The notes beneath the pieces were generated by a model, which saw only the letters and a list, made by a program, of their open reading frames with translations, searched no databases and had not been told where the DNA came from. The position numbers were made by a program, and so were the translations under genes. Shown in pieces: positions 7,300-13,188 of a stretch of DNA of 13,223 bases. How positions within the stretch are numbered: position 1 is the first letter of the stretch; each line of letters begins with the position of its first letter. This stretch comes from Geobacillus icigianus. GTDB lineage: Bacteria; Bacillota; Bacilli; Bacillales; Anoxybacillaceae. The stretch covers positions 1 to 13,223 of the forward strand of contig NZ_JPYA01000036.1 in the NCBI RefSeq assembly GCF_000750005.1, in the 5' to 3' direction.

Positions 7300-7677
7300 G
7301 CTTCGGACGGCTGAGCAGGGGAAAAACGGACAGAGGTTGGGCAAATGGGCTTGGAAACGGGGCGGGAACACCGGGGCCGGCCACATTCCTCAAGCAGGTC
7401 GGTGAAACACAGCTGCCACGAGCCAATCAGCGGCATTACACCTTAAGGATGATTTTTCCATTCCTGATTTTTACCCAGCGAGCGAACCGGTGATGTTTCA
7501 GCCGTCGTTTCTAAAGGGGGGGGAAACCGCTGTCACACACGAATCGGCGGCATTTTCATTCAGAAAAGAAAGCTGATTTTGCAAGGCTTCTCTCATTGAG
7601 AAACGGATGGAATCAGCAGTATTTTACACTAAATCACCAACCTTCTAAACGAGTTCCCCGGTTGTGACACCTTTCTC
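7300..7677. other. Non-coding stretch between permease terminator and sigI promoter
   Basis: About 380 bp with no convincing gene on either strand. It holds a G8 run at 7516-7523 and a degenerate duplication described separately. A 77-codon minus-strand frame (7203-7436) crosses the permease terminator and the end of the permease gene, so it is not believed. I recognised no known riboswitch or small RNA. Confidence 0.5.
7401..7554. repeat. Degenerate direct repeat, two copies sharing AATCNGCGGCATT
   Basis: Copy 1 (7401-7437) and copy 2 (about 7520-7554) can be aligned as GGKGAAAC, then GCTGYCAC, then AATCRGCGGCATT, with small gaps between the blocks. The spacing is about 118 bp. A duplication of this kind could mark the remains of a mobile or repetitive intergenic element. 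No transposase motif is visible. Confidence 0.4.
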
Positions 7678-7706
7678 TTGAACGACGGCCACATTTCCGT
7701 TACGAT
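7678..7706 (+). promoter_or_regulatory. Sigma-A-like promoter of sigI-rsgI
   Basis: TTGAAC (7678-7683) and TACGAT (7701-7706) are separated by 17 bp and match consensus at 4 of 6 and 4-5 of 6. Transcription would start near 7713, about 50 nt before the sigI ATG. In B. subtilis sigI is also autoregulated through promoters with an ACCCCC/CGAA-type signature. A CGAA occurs at 7710-7713, but no convincing matching -35 was found. Confidence 0.5.
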
Positions 7707-7762
7707 GTACGAATAGTGTAAAGAAGAGCGTCAGTCCGTTTCATTTAAGCGGGGTGAAATCG

Positions 7763-8503
7763 ATGTTTGGCACATTATTGAAAAAGAGAGAGAGAACGCT
7801 TGAACGGACGGTGGCAGAGATCCAGCAAGGGAATGAAGCGCTGCGCAATGACTTGATCCAGCAATACAAGCCGTTTATCGCCAAAACTGCCTCGAGCGTC
7901 TGCAAGCGGTTCATCCGTGAGGAAGATGATGAGGCGAGCATCGGGTTGATTGCGTTCAATGAGGCGATCGAAAAATATGCGCCGCACAAGGGCGGCTCGT
8001 TTCTCTCCTTCGCTGAGCTGCTCATTAAGCGGCGGTTGATCGATTACATTCGGAAAGAGGCGCGAATGCGCGAATCGGTCTGGCACGTTGAGGACGGCGA
8101 GGACAGCGAACAGGCGGCCCAGACGTATTTGGATGCCAAACTCTCCATTGATGAGTTTTACAAGCAGATCGAGCAGCAGCAGCGGCGCGAAGAAATCATT
8201 TACTACCGGCAGGTGCTAAAACAGTTCGGTATTGATTTCCATGATCTGGTTGAACAGTCACCGAAACATAAGGATGCCCGTCTCAACGCCGTTCGTGTCG
8301 CCCAGTTGTTAGTTGAAAACGAGGAATGGCTTGCCCTCTTGTTTCAGAAAAAGCAATTGCCCATCAAACAGCTCGAAACAATGGCATCCGTCAGCCGCAA
8401 AACCATCGAGAGAAACAGAAAATACATTATTGCGGTCGCGGTCATTTTGGCGGGTGATTATCTTTACTTAAAGGACTATATAAAAGGGGTGCTTTCATCA
8501 TGA
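7763..8503 (+). CDS. sigI: RNA polymerase sigma factor SigI
   Basis: A 246-residue alternative sigma factor of the SigI family, which in Bacillus responds to heat and cell-wall stress. The region 2 core is clear: QYKPFIAKTASSVCKRFI (34-51), then DDEASIGLIAFNEAIEKY (55-72) and FLSFAELLIKRRLIDYIRKE (80-99), which contact core polymerase and melt the -10. The C-terminal helix-turn-helix-like segment (about 197-222, QLETMASVSRKTIERNRKYI) resembles the SigI-specific DNA-binding domain rather than a standard region 4. I chose ATG at 7763 because GGGGTG (7751-7756) stands 6 nt upstream; an in-frame GTG at 7754 lies inside that site. The gene ends in ATGA overlap with rsgI, its anti-sigma factor, so the two are co-translated. 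Confidence 0.93.
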   Translation: MFGTLLKKRERTLERTVAEIQQGNEALRNDLIQQYKPFIAKTASSVCKRFIREEDDEASIGLIAFNEAIEKYAPHKGGSFLSFAELLIKRRLIDYIRKEARMRESVWHVEDGEDSEQAAQTYLDAKLSIDEFYKQIEQQQRREEIIYYRQVLKQFGIDFHDLVEQSPKHKDARLNAVRVAQLLVENEEWLALLFQKKQLPIKQLETMASVSRKTIERNRKYIIAVAVILAGDYLYLKDYIKGVLSS

Positions 8504-9534
8504 AAAAGGGGATTGTGCTCGAATGGGACGAAGAGTTCGTCACGGTGCTGACGCCGGAAGGAGAATTCGTACAGCTGAAAAAAGAACGAGAGTACGAAAT
8601 AGGGGAAGAAATTGAGGCGCGACCGGTCCATTCATCGTTTCCGTTTCGGCGCCGCTCCTTTCGATACGCTCTTGTGAGCGCCGTCATCGCTGCCGCACTC
8701 TTGGTGGCCACTTGGATACAGCGGCCCGCCGATACGGTGTACGCGTATATGTCGATCGACATCAACCCGAGCATTGAAGCCGGAGTGGATGATGAGCTGC
8801 GCGTATTGACGCTCAAAGCCTATAATGAAGAAGGGAGCGACGTGCTCGCGGCGCTTTCAGCATGGAAAAGCGAACCGTTTTCAACGGTGGCGAAACAAAT
8901 TATTGCTTTGAGTGAACAAAAAGGGTATTTAAGAGCGGGCGGTGAGGTGCTGATTACGACGGTGGAAACCGAACGAGACCTCTCTTCGGAACGGAAGCTG
9001 TCGGCCGAGCTCGCGGAAATCCGGCAAGCGGTAGCCGATGAACAGATTGTCGTCACAACGAAACAGAGCACGATGGAAGTGCGCAATCGAGCCGTCAAAC
9101 GGGGAATGACAACAGGAAAGCTGCTGCAAATCGAGAAAAAAGGAAAACCCGTCCCGCCATCGCCCTCCCATTCGCCAAACGGCAAAGAGAAGGAAGGGAA
9201 AAAAGGAAACGAACCGTCGCCGTCGTCCACGAAGCCGCCGGCGTCAACGAAGAAACATCATGATGAGCCAAAACAACCGAAGGGGCAGAAAAACGAACAA
9301 CAGCCGCCGCATCAGCGGAAAAACGCTGATCCCCCTTCAAAACCGTCCCCTGCAGACAAAATGTCCCCCAAAGGGAAAAACAATGAGAACGCCCGTCCTC
9401 TGCGGCCGGGCGGTCATGATGAAAACAAACGGGCCGGGGAGGGAAAAGGCAACCCTACACGCGGTTCGCTCGCTCCAAACGAGACCGACCGAAAGACGAA
9501 AGCAACGGATGGCAACACAAAAAAAGCCGAGTGA
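8500..9534 (+). CDS. rsgI: Anti-sigma-I factor RsgI, with long disordered extracellular tail
   Basis: A 344-residue single-pass membrane protein. Residues 1-45 (MKKGIVLEWDEEFVTVLTPE and following) form the cytosolic RsgI N-terminal anti-sigma domain that sequesters SigI. A transmembrane helix follows at about 56-73. Then comes the conserved extracellular segment YAYMSIDINPSIE (81-93), whose Asn-Pro bond is the autoproteolysis site described for this family. A folded region extends to about residue 212. The last 130 residues are low-complexity, rich in Lys, Pro, Ser, Asn and Glu, and presumably disordered. In B. subtilis the equivalent disordered region is needed to sense cell-wall status. The start overlaps the sigI stop and has AAAGGGGTG upstream. 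The final codons lie inside a terminator hairpin. Confidence 0.92.
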   Translation: MKKGIVLEWDEEFVTVLTPEGEFVQLKKEREYEIGEEIEARPVHSSFPFRRRSFRYALVSAVIAAALLVATWIQRPADTVYAYMSIDINPSIEAGVDDELRVLTLKAYNEEGSDVLAALSAWKSEPFSTVAKQIIALSEQKGYLRAGGEVLITTVETERDLSSERKLSAELAEIRQAVADEQIVVTTKQSTMEVRNRAVKRGMTTGKLLQIEKKGKPVPPSPSHSPNGKEKEGKKGNEPSPSSTKPPASTKKHHDEPKQPKGQKNEQQPPHQRKNADPPSKPSPADKMSPKGKNNENARPLRPGGHDENKRAGEGKGNPTRGSLAPNETDRKTKATDGNTKKAE

Positions 9535-9548
9535 TTGCGCTCGGCTTT
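9523..9548. terminator. Shared terminator embedded in the 3' ends of rsgI and the SASP gene
   Basis: AAAGCCGAG (9523-9531) pairs perfectly with CTCGGCTTT (9540-9548) around an 8-nt loop that contains the rsgI stop. The right arm includes two bases of the SASP stop codon. On the minus strand the stem is followed by a T-rich run (complement of 9517-9525), making it a good terminator for the SASP gene. On the plus strand the tail is only TTTATTCC, so it is weaker for sigI-rsgI. Confidence 0.75.
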
Positions 9549-9747
9549 ATTCCGTTCTTCGGCCCGTCAGCTCGCTTTGCGCCTGAGCGATGAGCCGTTT
9601 CGTTATTTCTCCGCCGACAGAGCCGTTGGCGCGCGAAACAGTGCCAGCCCCAAGCTGTACGCCAAACTCTTGGGCGATCTCGTATTTCATTTGTTCCAAT
9701 GCTTGTTCAATGCCTGGAACAAGCAGTTTGTTGCTTCCACGTGCCAT
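9547..9747 (-). CDS. Alpha/beta-type small acid-soluble spore protein
   Basis: A 66-residue protein of the alpha/beta SASP family, which coats and protects DNA in the dormant spore and is degraded on germination. [10 protein letters not shown] at 21-30 is the recognition and cleavage site of the germination protease GPR. The conserved DNA-binding block follows, ending [16 protein letters not shown] (38-53). Length and motifs are those of the major SASPs. The ATG is preceded on the minus strand by AAGGAGG. A sigma-G-like promoter lies about 40 bp further upstream, and a terminator overlaps the stop. Which paralogue it is cannot be decided here. Confidence 0.96.
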   Translation of the reverse strand: MARGSNKLLVPGIEQALEQMKYEIAQEFGVQLGAGTVSRANGSVGGEITKRLIAQAQSELTGRRTE

Positions 9748-9787
9748 TCTTTTTTGCCTCCTTCGTCATGTTTCGATGTGGCATCAT

Positions 9788-9817
9788 TAGTATAAGCAAA
9801 CCGTTGCTTGGGTATAG
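9788..9817 (-). promoter_or_regulatory. Sigma-G-type forespore promoter of the SASP gene
   Basis: On the minus strand, CTATA (9817-9813) and TATACTA (9794-9788) are separated by 18 bp. This compares with the sigma-G pattern GHATR-N18-CATNHTA, each element having one mismatch. SASP genes are classic sigma-G targets, which supports the assignment. Confidence 0.6.
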
Positions 9818-9826
9818 GTGGGAATG

Positions 9827-9914
9827 AAAGGGAGGCAAGATGATGAAAAAAGTCGTTGCAAACTTTATTCATCATCGGTCCGATCGTATTTGCCGTTTTT
9901 TTAGCATTTCATAA
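9827..9914 (+). pseudogene. Strong ribosome site and start codons opening an out-of-frame 24-codon peptide
   Basis: AAAGGGAGG (9827-9835) precedes ATGATG at 9840-9845, the best initiation signal in front of the ABC permease. That frame reads MMKKVVANF and ends at TAA 9912-9914, one base out of register with the permease. Two readings are possible. An extra A in the A6 run (9846-9851) may have shifted the frame; with five A the protein would read MMKKSLQTLFIIGP. Or this may be the start of a lost gene, such as a solute-binding lipoprotein beginning MMKKVVA, fused by deletion to the permease. Confidence 0.5.
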
Positions 9915-10680
9915 AGTGCAGCTGTTAGGAACGGCATCTTTTGAGTTTGTAGGGTTTGATAACTTTGCGCGCATGGCGCATGATACTCGGGCAAAAATCG
10001 CGTTGTGGAACACCGTGAAATACGTCGTCATTGTCGTTCCTTGTCAGACCGTTTTGGCTCTTGTATTGGCGGCTACTTTAAACGCAGGGTTAAAAGGAGA
10101 AAAGTTTTTCCGCATCGTTTACTTTTTGCCAACATTAACGTCCTCTGCCGTGCTGACCCTTATTTTTATGTGGATGTACAACCAAAACGGCTTCATTAAC
10201 CATGTGCTTGAAGCGGTTGGACTGCCGACTTACAATTGGCTAGGCGATCCAGACGTTGCTTTGAACGCGATCATGATCATGAATATATGGTCGACGGCTC
10301 CGTATTTTATGGTTATTTACTTGGCGGCATTGCAAGATATTCCTGATTCCTTGTACGAAGCTGCGGAATTAGATGGGGCCAATGCTTGGCAGAAGTTTTG
10401 GCACATTACCGTCCCTTATTTGCGCCCAGTGACGTCGTTTGTCGTGATTATGGGGTTAATTGGAACATTCCAGTTATTCGACCAATCGTACATTTTCTCG
10501 GCCGGTTCTGGCGGGCCGAACAACTCGACGTTAACCGTAGTGCTTCTCATTTATCAATACGCGTTTAAAACGTTAGGGACGATGGGATATGCGGCCGCGT
10601 TAGCATTTGCGTTAGCCATCGTCATTCTCGTGGCGACAATGCTGCAACGAAAGTTATCGAAAGAGGAGTCCCTCTATTAA
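9856..10680 (+). CDS. Sugar-type ABC transporter permease (MalF/UgpA family), apparently 5'-truncated or frameshifted
   Basis: A 274-codon frame encodes an inner-membrane permease of a carbohydrate ABC importer. The EAA loop that docks the ATPase is YEAAELDGANAWQKFWHI (167-184) followed by VPYLRP. The first periplasmic loop FVGFDNF (31-37) and about six helices are present. The N-terminus is abnormal: the only in-frame start is a TTG at 9856 with no ribosome site. Translation from it begins in the middle of what should be the first helix (LFIIGPIVFAVFLAF), without the usual basic cytosolic tail. The in-frame codon at 9844-9846 is a stop. Unlike most such operons, no solute-binding protein gene precedes it; a SASP gene lies just upstream on the other strand. 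The gene may be non-functional or rescued by slippage. Confidence 0.78.
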   Translation: MQTLFIIGPIVFAVFLAFHKVQLLGTASFEFVGFDNFARMAHDTRAKIALWNTVKYVVIVVPCQTVLALVLAATLNAGLKGEKFFRIVYFLPTLTSSAVLTLIFMWMYNQNGFINHVLEAVGLPTYNWLGDPDVALNAIMIMNIWSTAPYFMVIYLAALQDIPDSLYEAAELDGANAWQKFWHITVPYLRPVTSFVVIMGLIGTFQLFDQSYIFSAGSGGPNNSTLTVVLLIYQYAFKTLGTMGYAAALAFALAIVILVATMLQRKLSKEESLY

Positions 10681-10694
10681 GGAGTTGAGGACGA

Positions 10695-11522
10695 ATGAGG
10701 AAAAAAACACGGATCGGAAAAGCCTTGCTGTATGCGGTGCTTGTGATTTATGCGGTCATTACGCTCATTCCTTTTTTATGGGCCCTATCCTCTTCCTTCA
10801 AAACCCTTGAGGAAATGGTCAGCGGTACGATTTCGTTGATTCCCAACCACTTCACGCTTGAGAACTACAAGCAAATTTTTGTGGAACAGGAGCTGTTTCC
10901 GCGTTGGCTCTTGAACAGCGTAGTGATTGCGGTCGTCGTTACGGTGCTGAACTTATTGTTTAACTCGATGGCTGGCTATGCGCTCGCACGGCTGCAATTT
11001 CCCGGGAGAAAACCGCTGTTTTTGATCATTTTGGCCGTCTTAATGGTTCCAGCTCAAGTGACAATGATTCCGAACTATTTGATTTTGAAACAGCTCGGGT
11101 GGTTGAACTCGTATCAAGGCATGATTGTGCCGACGATGATAAACGCGACGTTTATTTTCATGATGAGGCAATTTTTCATTAACTTTCCAAGAGAGTTGGA
11201 AGAAGCGGCGGAGCTTGACGGCCTTGGTCGGTTCGGAACCTTTTTCCGGATCGTCCTGCCGCTCGCCCGCCCGGCGCTGGCGGCTCAGGCCATTTTCGTC
11301 TTCATGGGTTCGTGGAACGATTTCATGCGCCCGCTCATTATTTTGTCGGATCCGCAATTGTTTACGCTGCCGCTTGGCCTGAACAGCTTCAAAGGACAAT
11401 ACATCAGTTATTGGAACTACATCATGGCCGCCTCCATGGTGTTTACTTTGCCGGTATTGATCATTCATGCGTTTTTCAATCGTTATTTTATAAAAGGGAT
11501 TTCGTTTACGGGCGGGAAATAA
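10695..11522 (+). CDS. Sugar-type ABC transporter permease (MalG/UgpE family)
   Basis: A 275-residue inner-membrane permease with about six helices. It has a basic N-terminus and a first helix at about 10-30 (ALLYAVLVIYAVITLIPFLW). The family features are NSMAGYALARLQFPG (90-104) and the EAA loop EEAAELDGLGRFGTFFRI (169-186) followed by VLPLARP, which contacts the nucleotide-binding subunit. The gene starts 14 bp after the upstream permease stop with GGAG upstream, so they form one operon. A strong terminator follows. Neither binding protein nor ATPase is encoded nearby; in Gram-positives the ATPase is often shared (MsmX type), but absence of a binding protein is unusual. This gene itself looks intact. 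The sugar transported is unknown. Confidence 0.9.
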   Translation: MRKKTRIGKALLYAVLVIYAVITLIPFLWALSSSFKTLEEMVSGTISLIPNHFTLENYKQIFVEQELFPRWLLNSVVIAVVVTVLNLLFNSMAGYALARLQFPGRKPLFLIILAVLMVPAQVTMIPNYLILKQLGWLNSYQGMIVPTMINATFIFMMRQFFINFPRELEEAAELDGLGRFGTFFRIVLPLARPALAAQAIFVFMGSWNDFMRPLIILSDPQLFTLPLGLNSFKGQYISYWNYIMAASMVFTLPVLIIHAFFNRYFIKGISFTGGK

Positions 11523-11573
11523 AGATGGGTTTGTTTCTGTGTGCGCGTTGAGAACGGAAGAAAGGGCTTTGAT

Positions 11574-11617
11574 AAGGCTGTACCAAGGTCTTCCTGACCT
11601 TGGTACAGCCTTTTTTT
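11574..11617 (+). terminator. Strong intrinsic terminator after the ABC permease genes
   Basis: AAGGCTGTACCAAGGTC (11574-11590) pairs perfectly over 17 bp with GACCTTGGTACAGCCTT (11596-11612) around a TTCCT loop, followed by an unbroken T run to 11617. Confidence 0.95.
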
Positions 11618-11789
11618 CATGCGGCATAGGCGTTGAAAAAACGAGCATCATATAGGTGAAATACCTACGCTGCGAGGAAAGGGATCAACGCCATGGAATG
11701 GACGATGCGGTGGCCGAGGCAGGCAGGAAAGAGGATAAGGCGAGGATGGGGGGCGGCTGCGCTTGCCGTCGTGTTGAAGCCATGACGGT

Positions 11790-11819
11790 GCATAATCGAT
11801 GTATGGCCGAGGCACGATA
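11790..11819 (+). promoter_or_regulatory. Sigma-G-type promoter for the three-gene small-protein operon
   Basis: GCATA (11790-11794) and CACGATA (11813-11819) are exactly 18 bp apart. They match the sigma-G pattern GHATR-N18-CATNHTA at every fixed position except one in the -10. Start near 11826 would give a leader of about 20 nt containing AAGGAGG right before the GTG. It is a better match than the SASP promoter in this window. A sigma-A promoter was not found here. Confidence 0.6.
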
Positions 11820-11844
11820 AGAAAAAAGCGGAAGGAGGATCAAG

Positions 11845-12000
11845 GTGGCTGACATCGCGTTCCCGGTTGCCCGTCTTCATGACGGGACGCTTCGCCAGCT
11901 CCAGCAGTTGGAACAGCGGCTGCGCGAAGAGACGGGGGAAGAAATTGTGCTTGTCGCTTATCAACGGAAAACGATAGATGAAGGGGAGATGAAACGATGA
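11845..12000 (+). CDS. Small hypothetical protein, 51 aa, first gene of a possible forespore operon
   Basis: Begins with GTG at 11845, 6 nt after a full GGAGG (11834-11838). The protein starts MADIAFPVARLHDGTLRQL, continues with an amphipathic helical stretch QQLEQRLREETGEEIVLVAY (20-39), and ends with a charged tail. There is no membrane segment and no cysteine. A short hydrophobic strand (EIVLVAY) after a charged helix suggests a small folded domain rather than a disordered peptide. The stop overlaps the start of the next gene (ATGA). I do not recognise the family. Placement behind a sigma-G-like promoter suggests expression in the developing spore. The coding call rests on the ribosome site, the overlaps and the promoter. 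Confidence 0.68.
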   Translation: MADIAFPVARLHDGTLRQLQQLEQRLREETGEEIVLVAYQRKTIDEGEMKR

Positions 12001-12164
12001 TGAAACGAAAAGTGAAATTCGACGCGGCGAAAAACAACAATAAAACGCCGACCGAGAGCCTGCCGGATACGGAATTTGCCGCGCAATACGCCGGCGAAGA
12101 AGACATGATTCGCGGCGCGAACCGCAATTCGAAAAAAGGGCGCCAAGGAGGCGGCGATGGATAA
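11997..12164 (+). CDS. Small hydrophilic hypothetical protein, 55 aa, SASP-like composition
   Basis: Starts ATG at 11997, overlapping the previous stop, with AAGGGGAG 8 nt upstream; a second ATG at 12000 is also usable. The protein begins MMKRKVKFDAAKNNNKTP and ends NRNSKKGRQGGGDG, so it is very polar, rich in Lys, Asn, Gly and acidic residues, and probably disordered. LPDTEFAAQYAGEED (22-36) contains TEFAAQ, reminiscent of the TEFASE-type GPR protease sites in gamma-type small acid-soluble spore proteins. That resemblance is short and could be chance. With a forespore-type promoter upstream, a minor spore protein is a reasonable guess; I do not recognise a named family. Confidence 0.7.
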   Translation: MMKRKVKFDAAKNNNKTPTESLPDTEFAAQYAGEEDMIRGANRNSKKGRQGGGDG

Positions 12165-12309
12165 CGATCAGAAGGAGCGGCCTGTCCAACGAAATGAAGA
12201 AATGGCGTTTGAATGGGGCGATTTTGCCGCTCATCAACCTATTTGGCTGATGGAAGAGCAAAAACGGGCGAAGAGGAAGGAAACAAAAAAGAAAGACCCA
12301 CCGCGGTGA
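12157..12309 (+). CDS. Small charged hypothetical protein, 50 aa, third gene of the small-protein operon
   Basis: Starts ATG at 12157 behind AAGGAGG (12145-12151), overlapping the previous gene by 8 bp. The sequence runs MDNDQKERPVQRNEEMAFEW, then GDFAAHQPIWLMEEQKRAKR, then a very basic tail KETKKKDPPR. Three tryptophan or tyrosine-like aromatic positions in the middle (FEWGDF, PIWLM) between charged ends suggest a short conserved core. There is no signal peptide or membrane helix. A terminator follows within 50 bp. I do not recognise the family; tight overlap with its neighbours indicates co-production. Confidence 0.68.
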   Translation: MDNDQKERPVQRNEEMAFEWGDFAAHQPIWLMEEQKRAKRKETKKKDPPR

Positions 12310-12357
12310 GAGGGCTGTCTGCCAGCCGCTTTCACAGCAGGCAAGCGAAAACAGAAG

Positions 12358-12383
12358 GGACGCCGGAAGCGGCGTTCTTTTTT
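12358..12383 (+). terminator. Intrinsic terminator of the small-protein operon
   Basis: GGACGCC (12358-12364) pairs with GGCGTTC (12371-12377), allowing one G-T pair, around a 6-nt loop and followed by six T (12378-12383). It lies about 50 bp after the last small gene. Confidence 0.8.
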
Positions 12384-12678
12384 CGTGCCATGAATGGGCA
12401 GCTCCCATTTGCGAATGAATCGAATGTGGCGAAACAGCAGCGATGGTGAGACGCGGCTTCATCGATTCACGGAAACGAGCCCGCCGTTGATCATCCAGAA
12501 TCGGGAACATCCGCATGTGCTGACGGAAGGAGTCGGTAAGCGGGTGCTCAATGGAAAAGAAAAGCACTGACAACACTCCGGGCGTAAGGCCCGAGTTCGA
12601 CAATTTTGTGGTCATTTTAGGCAAACGAAAATGGCCAAAATGCTGTGATATCAAGGAGTTCACGATGTGGCCCCCTAG
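12384..12678. other. Intergenic DNA without a convincing gene; open minus-strand frame at 12391-12615
   Basis: No plus-strand gene is credible here. On the minus strand a frame opening with ATG at 12615-12613 reads MTTKLSNSGLTPGVLSVLFF, then HPLTDSFRQHMRMFPILDDQ. It looks protein-like and might be the 5' piece of a lost gene. It has no good ribosome site, and it runs on antisense to the terminator and the small genes, so it cannot be an intact gene. I assign no function. Confidence 0.4.
12600..12646. repeat. Imperfect 19-bp inverted repeat
   Basis: ACAATTTTGTGGTCATTTT (12600-12618) and AAAATGGCCAAAATGCTGT (12628-12646) pair over most of their length with two one-base offsets and a G-T type mismatch, around a 9-nt spacer. 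It could fold as an RNA hairpin or be a relic of a mobile-element end. Confidence 0.45.
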
Positions 12679-13050
12679 AAAAAAACGCCGGATTTCATAG
12701 GCATACGACTTTCCTATTTTACCTTTGGGCCACGCCGAGATGTGATGAGCCGGTTCGCGTACCGGGTGAAATCCCGCCGCAGCTGGAAGGACCAAGGACT
12801 TTGGGCGTTACTGAAGGCGATGGTGGCCTAAATCGACGGAATCGGGTGGAGAACGGGGCAGTTGGAGGAGGAAGAGCCCCAGAGGGCAGCCTCGGCCCCG
12901 CCGAAGCAGGAGCGGATCAAACAGGCCAAACGGAAGGCAGGGTGGTTGTTGGCGGAGGTGATGCGCCAGAACATCCCGTGTCTTCAGCGGTCATCGGGGA
13001 CGACGATCTACCAAGCATTGTCGGCGCTTCGGGACGGTGGATGGATGTAA
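12679..13050 (+). pseudogene. Decayed reading frame, possibly the C-terminal part of a transposase (UPF0236/ISLre2-like)
   Basis: One frame is open from 12679 to TAA 12829-12831 and continues in the same register to TAA 13048-13050, so a single in-frame stop interrupts about 120 codons. The first part reads DVMSRFAYRVKSRRSWKDQG (the ATG is at 12745) and then LWALLKAMVA. The second part includes PPKQERIKQAKRKAGWLL and ends LRDGGWM. Basic, Arg/Lys/Trp-rich sequence of the form H/DV-S-R-(A/S)-R-x-W-x-x-x-G is reminiscent of the C-terminus of UPF0236/ISLre2-type transposases common in Geobacillus. That link is from memory and weak. No start with a ribosome site is seen. The 5' end is missing, so if real this is a remnant. 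Confidence 0.4.
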
Positions 13051-13095
13051 AAAAATGGATAGAAAAAACCATCTCAAGATGAGGGATGAGAGTCC

Positions 13096-13107
13096 GAAAG
13101 CGCTTAC
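13096..13107. promoter_or_regulatory. cre-like core, possible CcpA site
   Basis: GAAAGCGCTTAC matches the central part of the Bacillus cre pattern (GNAANCGNWNNC), though the outer bases do not fit. It lies about 90 bp upstream of an outward-facing promoter, so it may act on the gene beyond the right edge. Confidence 0.35.
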
Positions 13108-13126
13108 GATAACAATTCATAAAAAT

Positions 13127-13165
13127 GGTCTACCAACCGGTGATTGACAACGCCCGTAGTAGACC
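13127..13165. repeat. 7-bp inverted repeat between the cre-like core and the right-edge promoter
   Basis: GGTCTAC (13127-13133) and GTAGACC (13159-13165) are exact inverted copies separated by 25 bp. The arms are short enough to arise by chance. They could be an operator pair for the following gene. Confidence 0.3.
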
Positions 13166-13188
13166 GAAAAAATGTTCTCCACAAAGTC

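Noticed and set aside
7300..7500. Possible cobalamin-type or other riboswitch, because of GGTGAAAC and GC-rich stems
   Set aside because: The conserved cobalamin-box order is not met, and the segment is more than 250 bp upstream of the nearest promoter and gene.
11693..11785. A 30-codon frame upstream of the small-protein operon
   Set aside because: Weak ribosome site and unusual Arg/Trp-rich composition; it ends 5 bp before the sigma-G-like promoter and shows no independent support.
11665..12795. A 376-codon open frame on the minus strand
   Set aside because: It runs antisense through three ribosome-site-supported small genes and a terminator, has low-complexity composition and no ribosome site. 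Only its 12391-12615 part looks protein-like.
12645..13082. A 145-codon plus-strand frame overlapping the decayed frame
   Set aside because: Gly/Glu/Val-rich shadow of the other register. It has no domain, and the interrupted frame beside it looks more like real protein.
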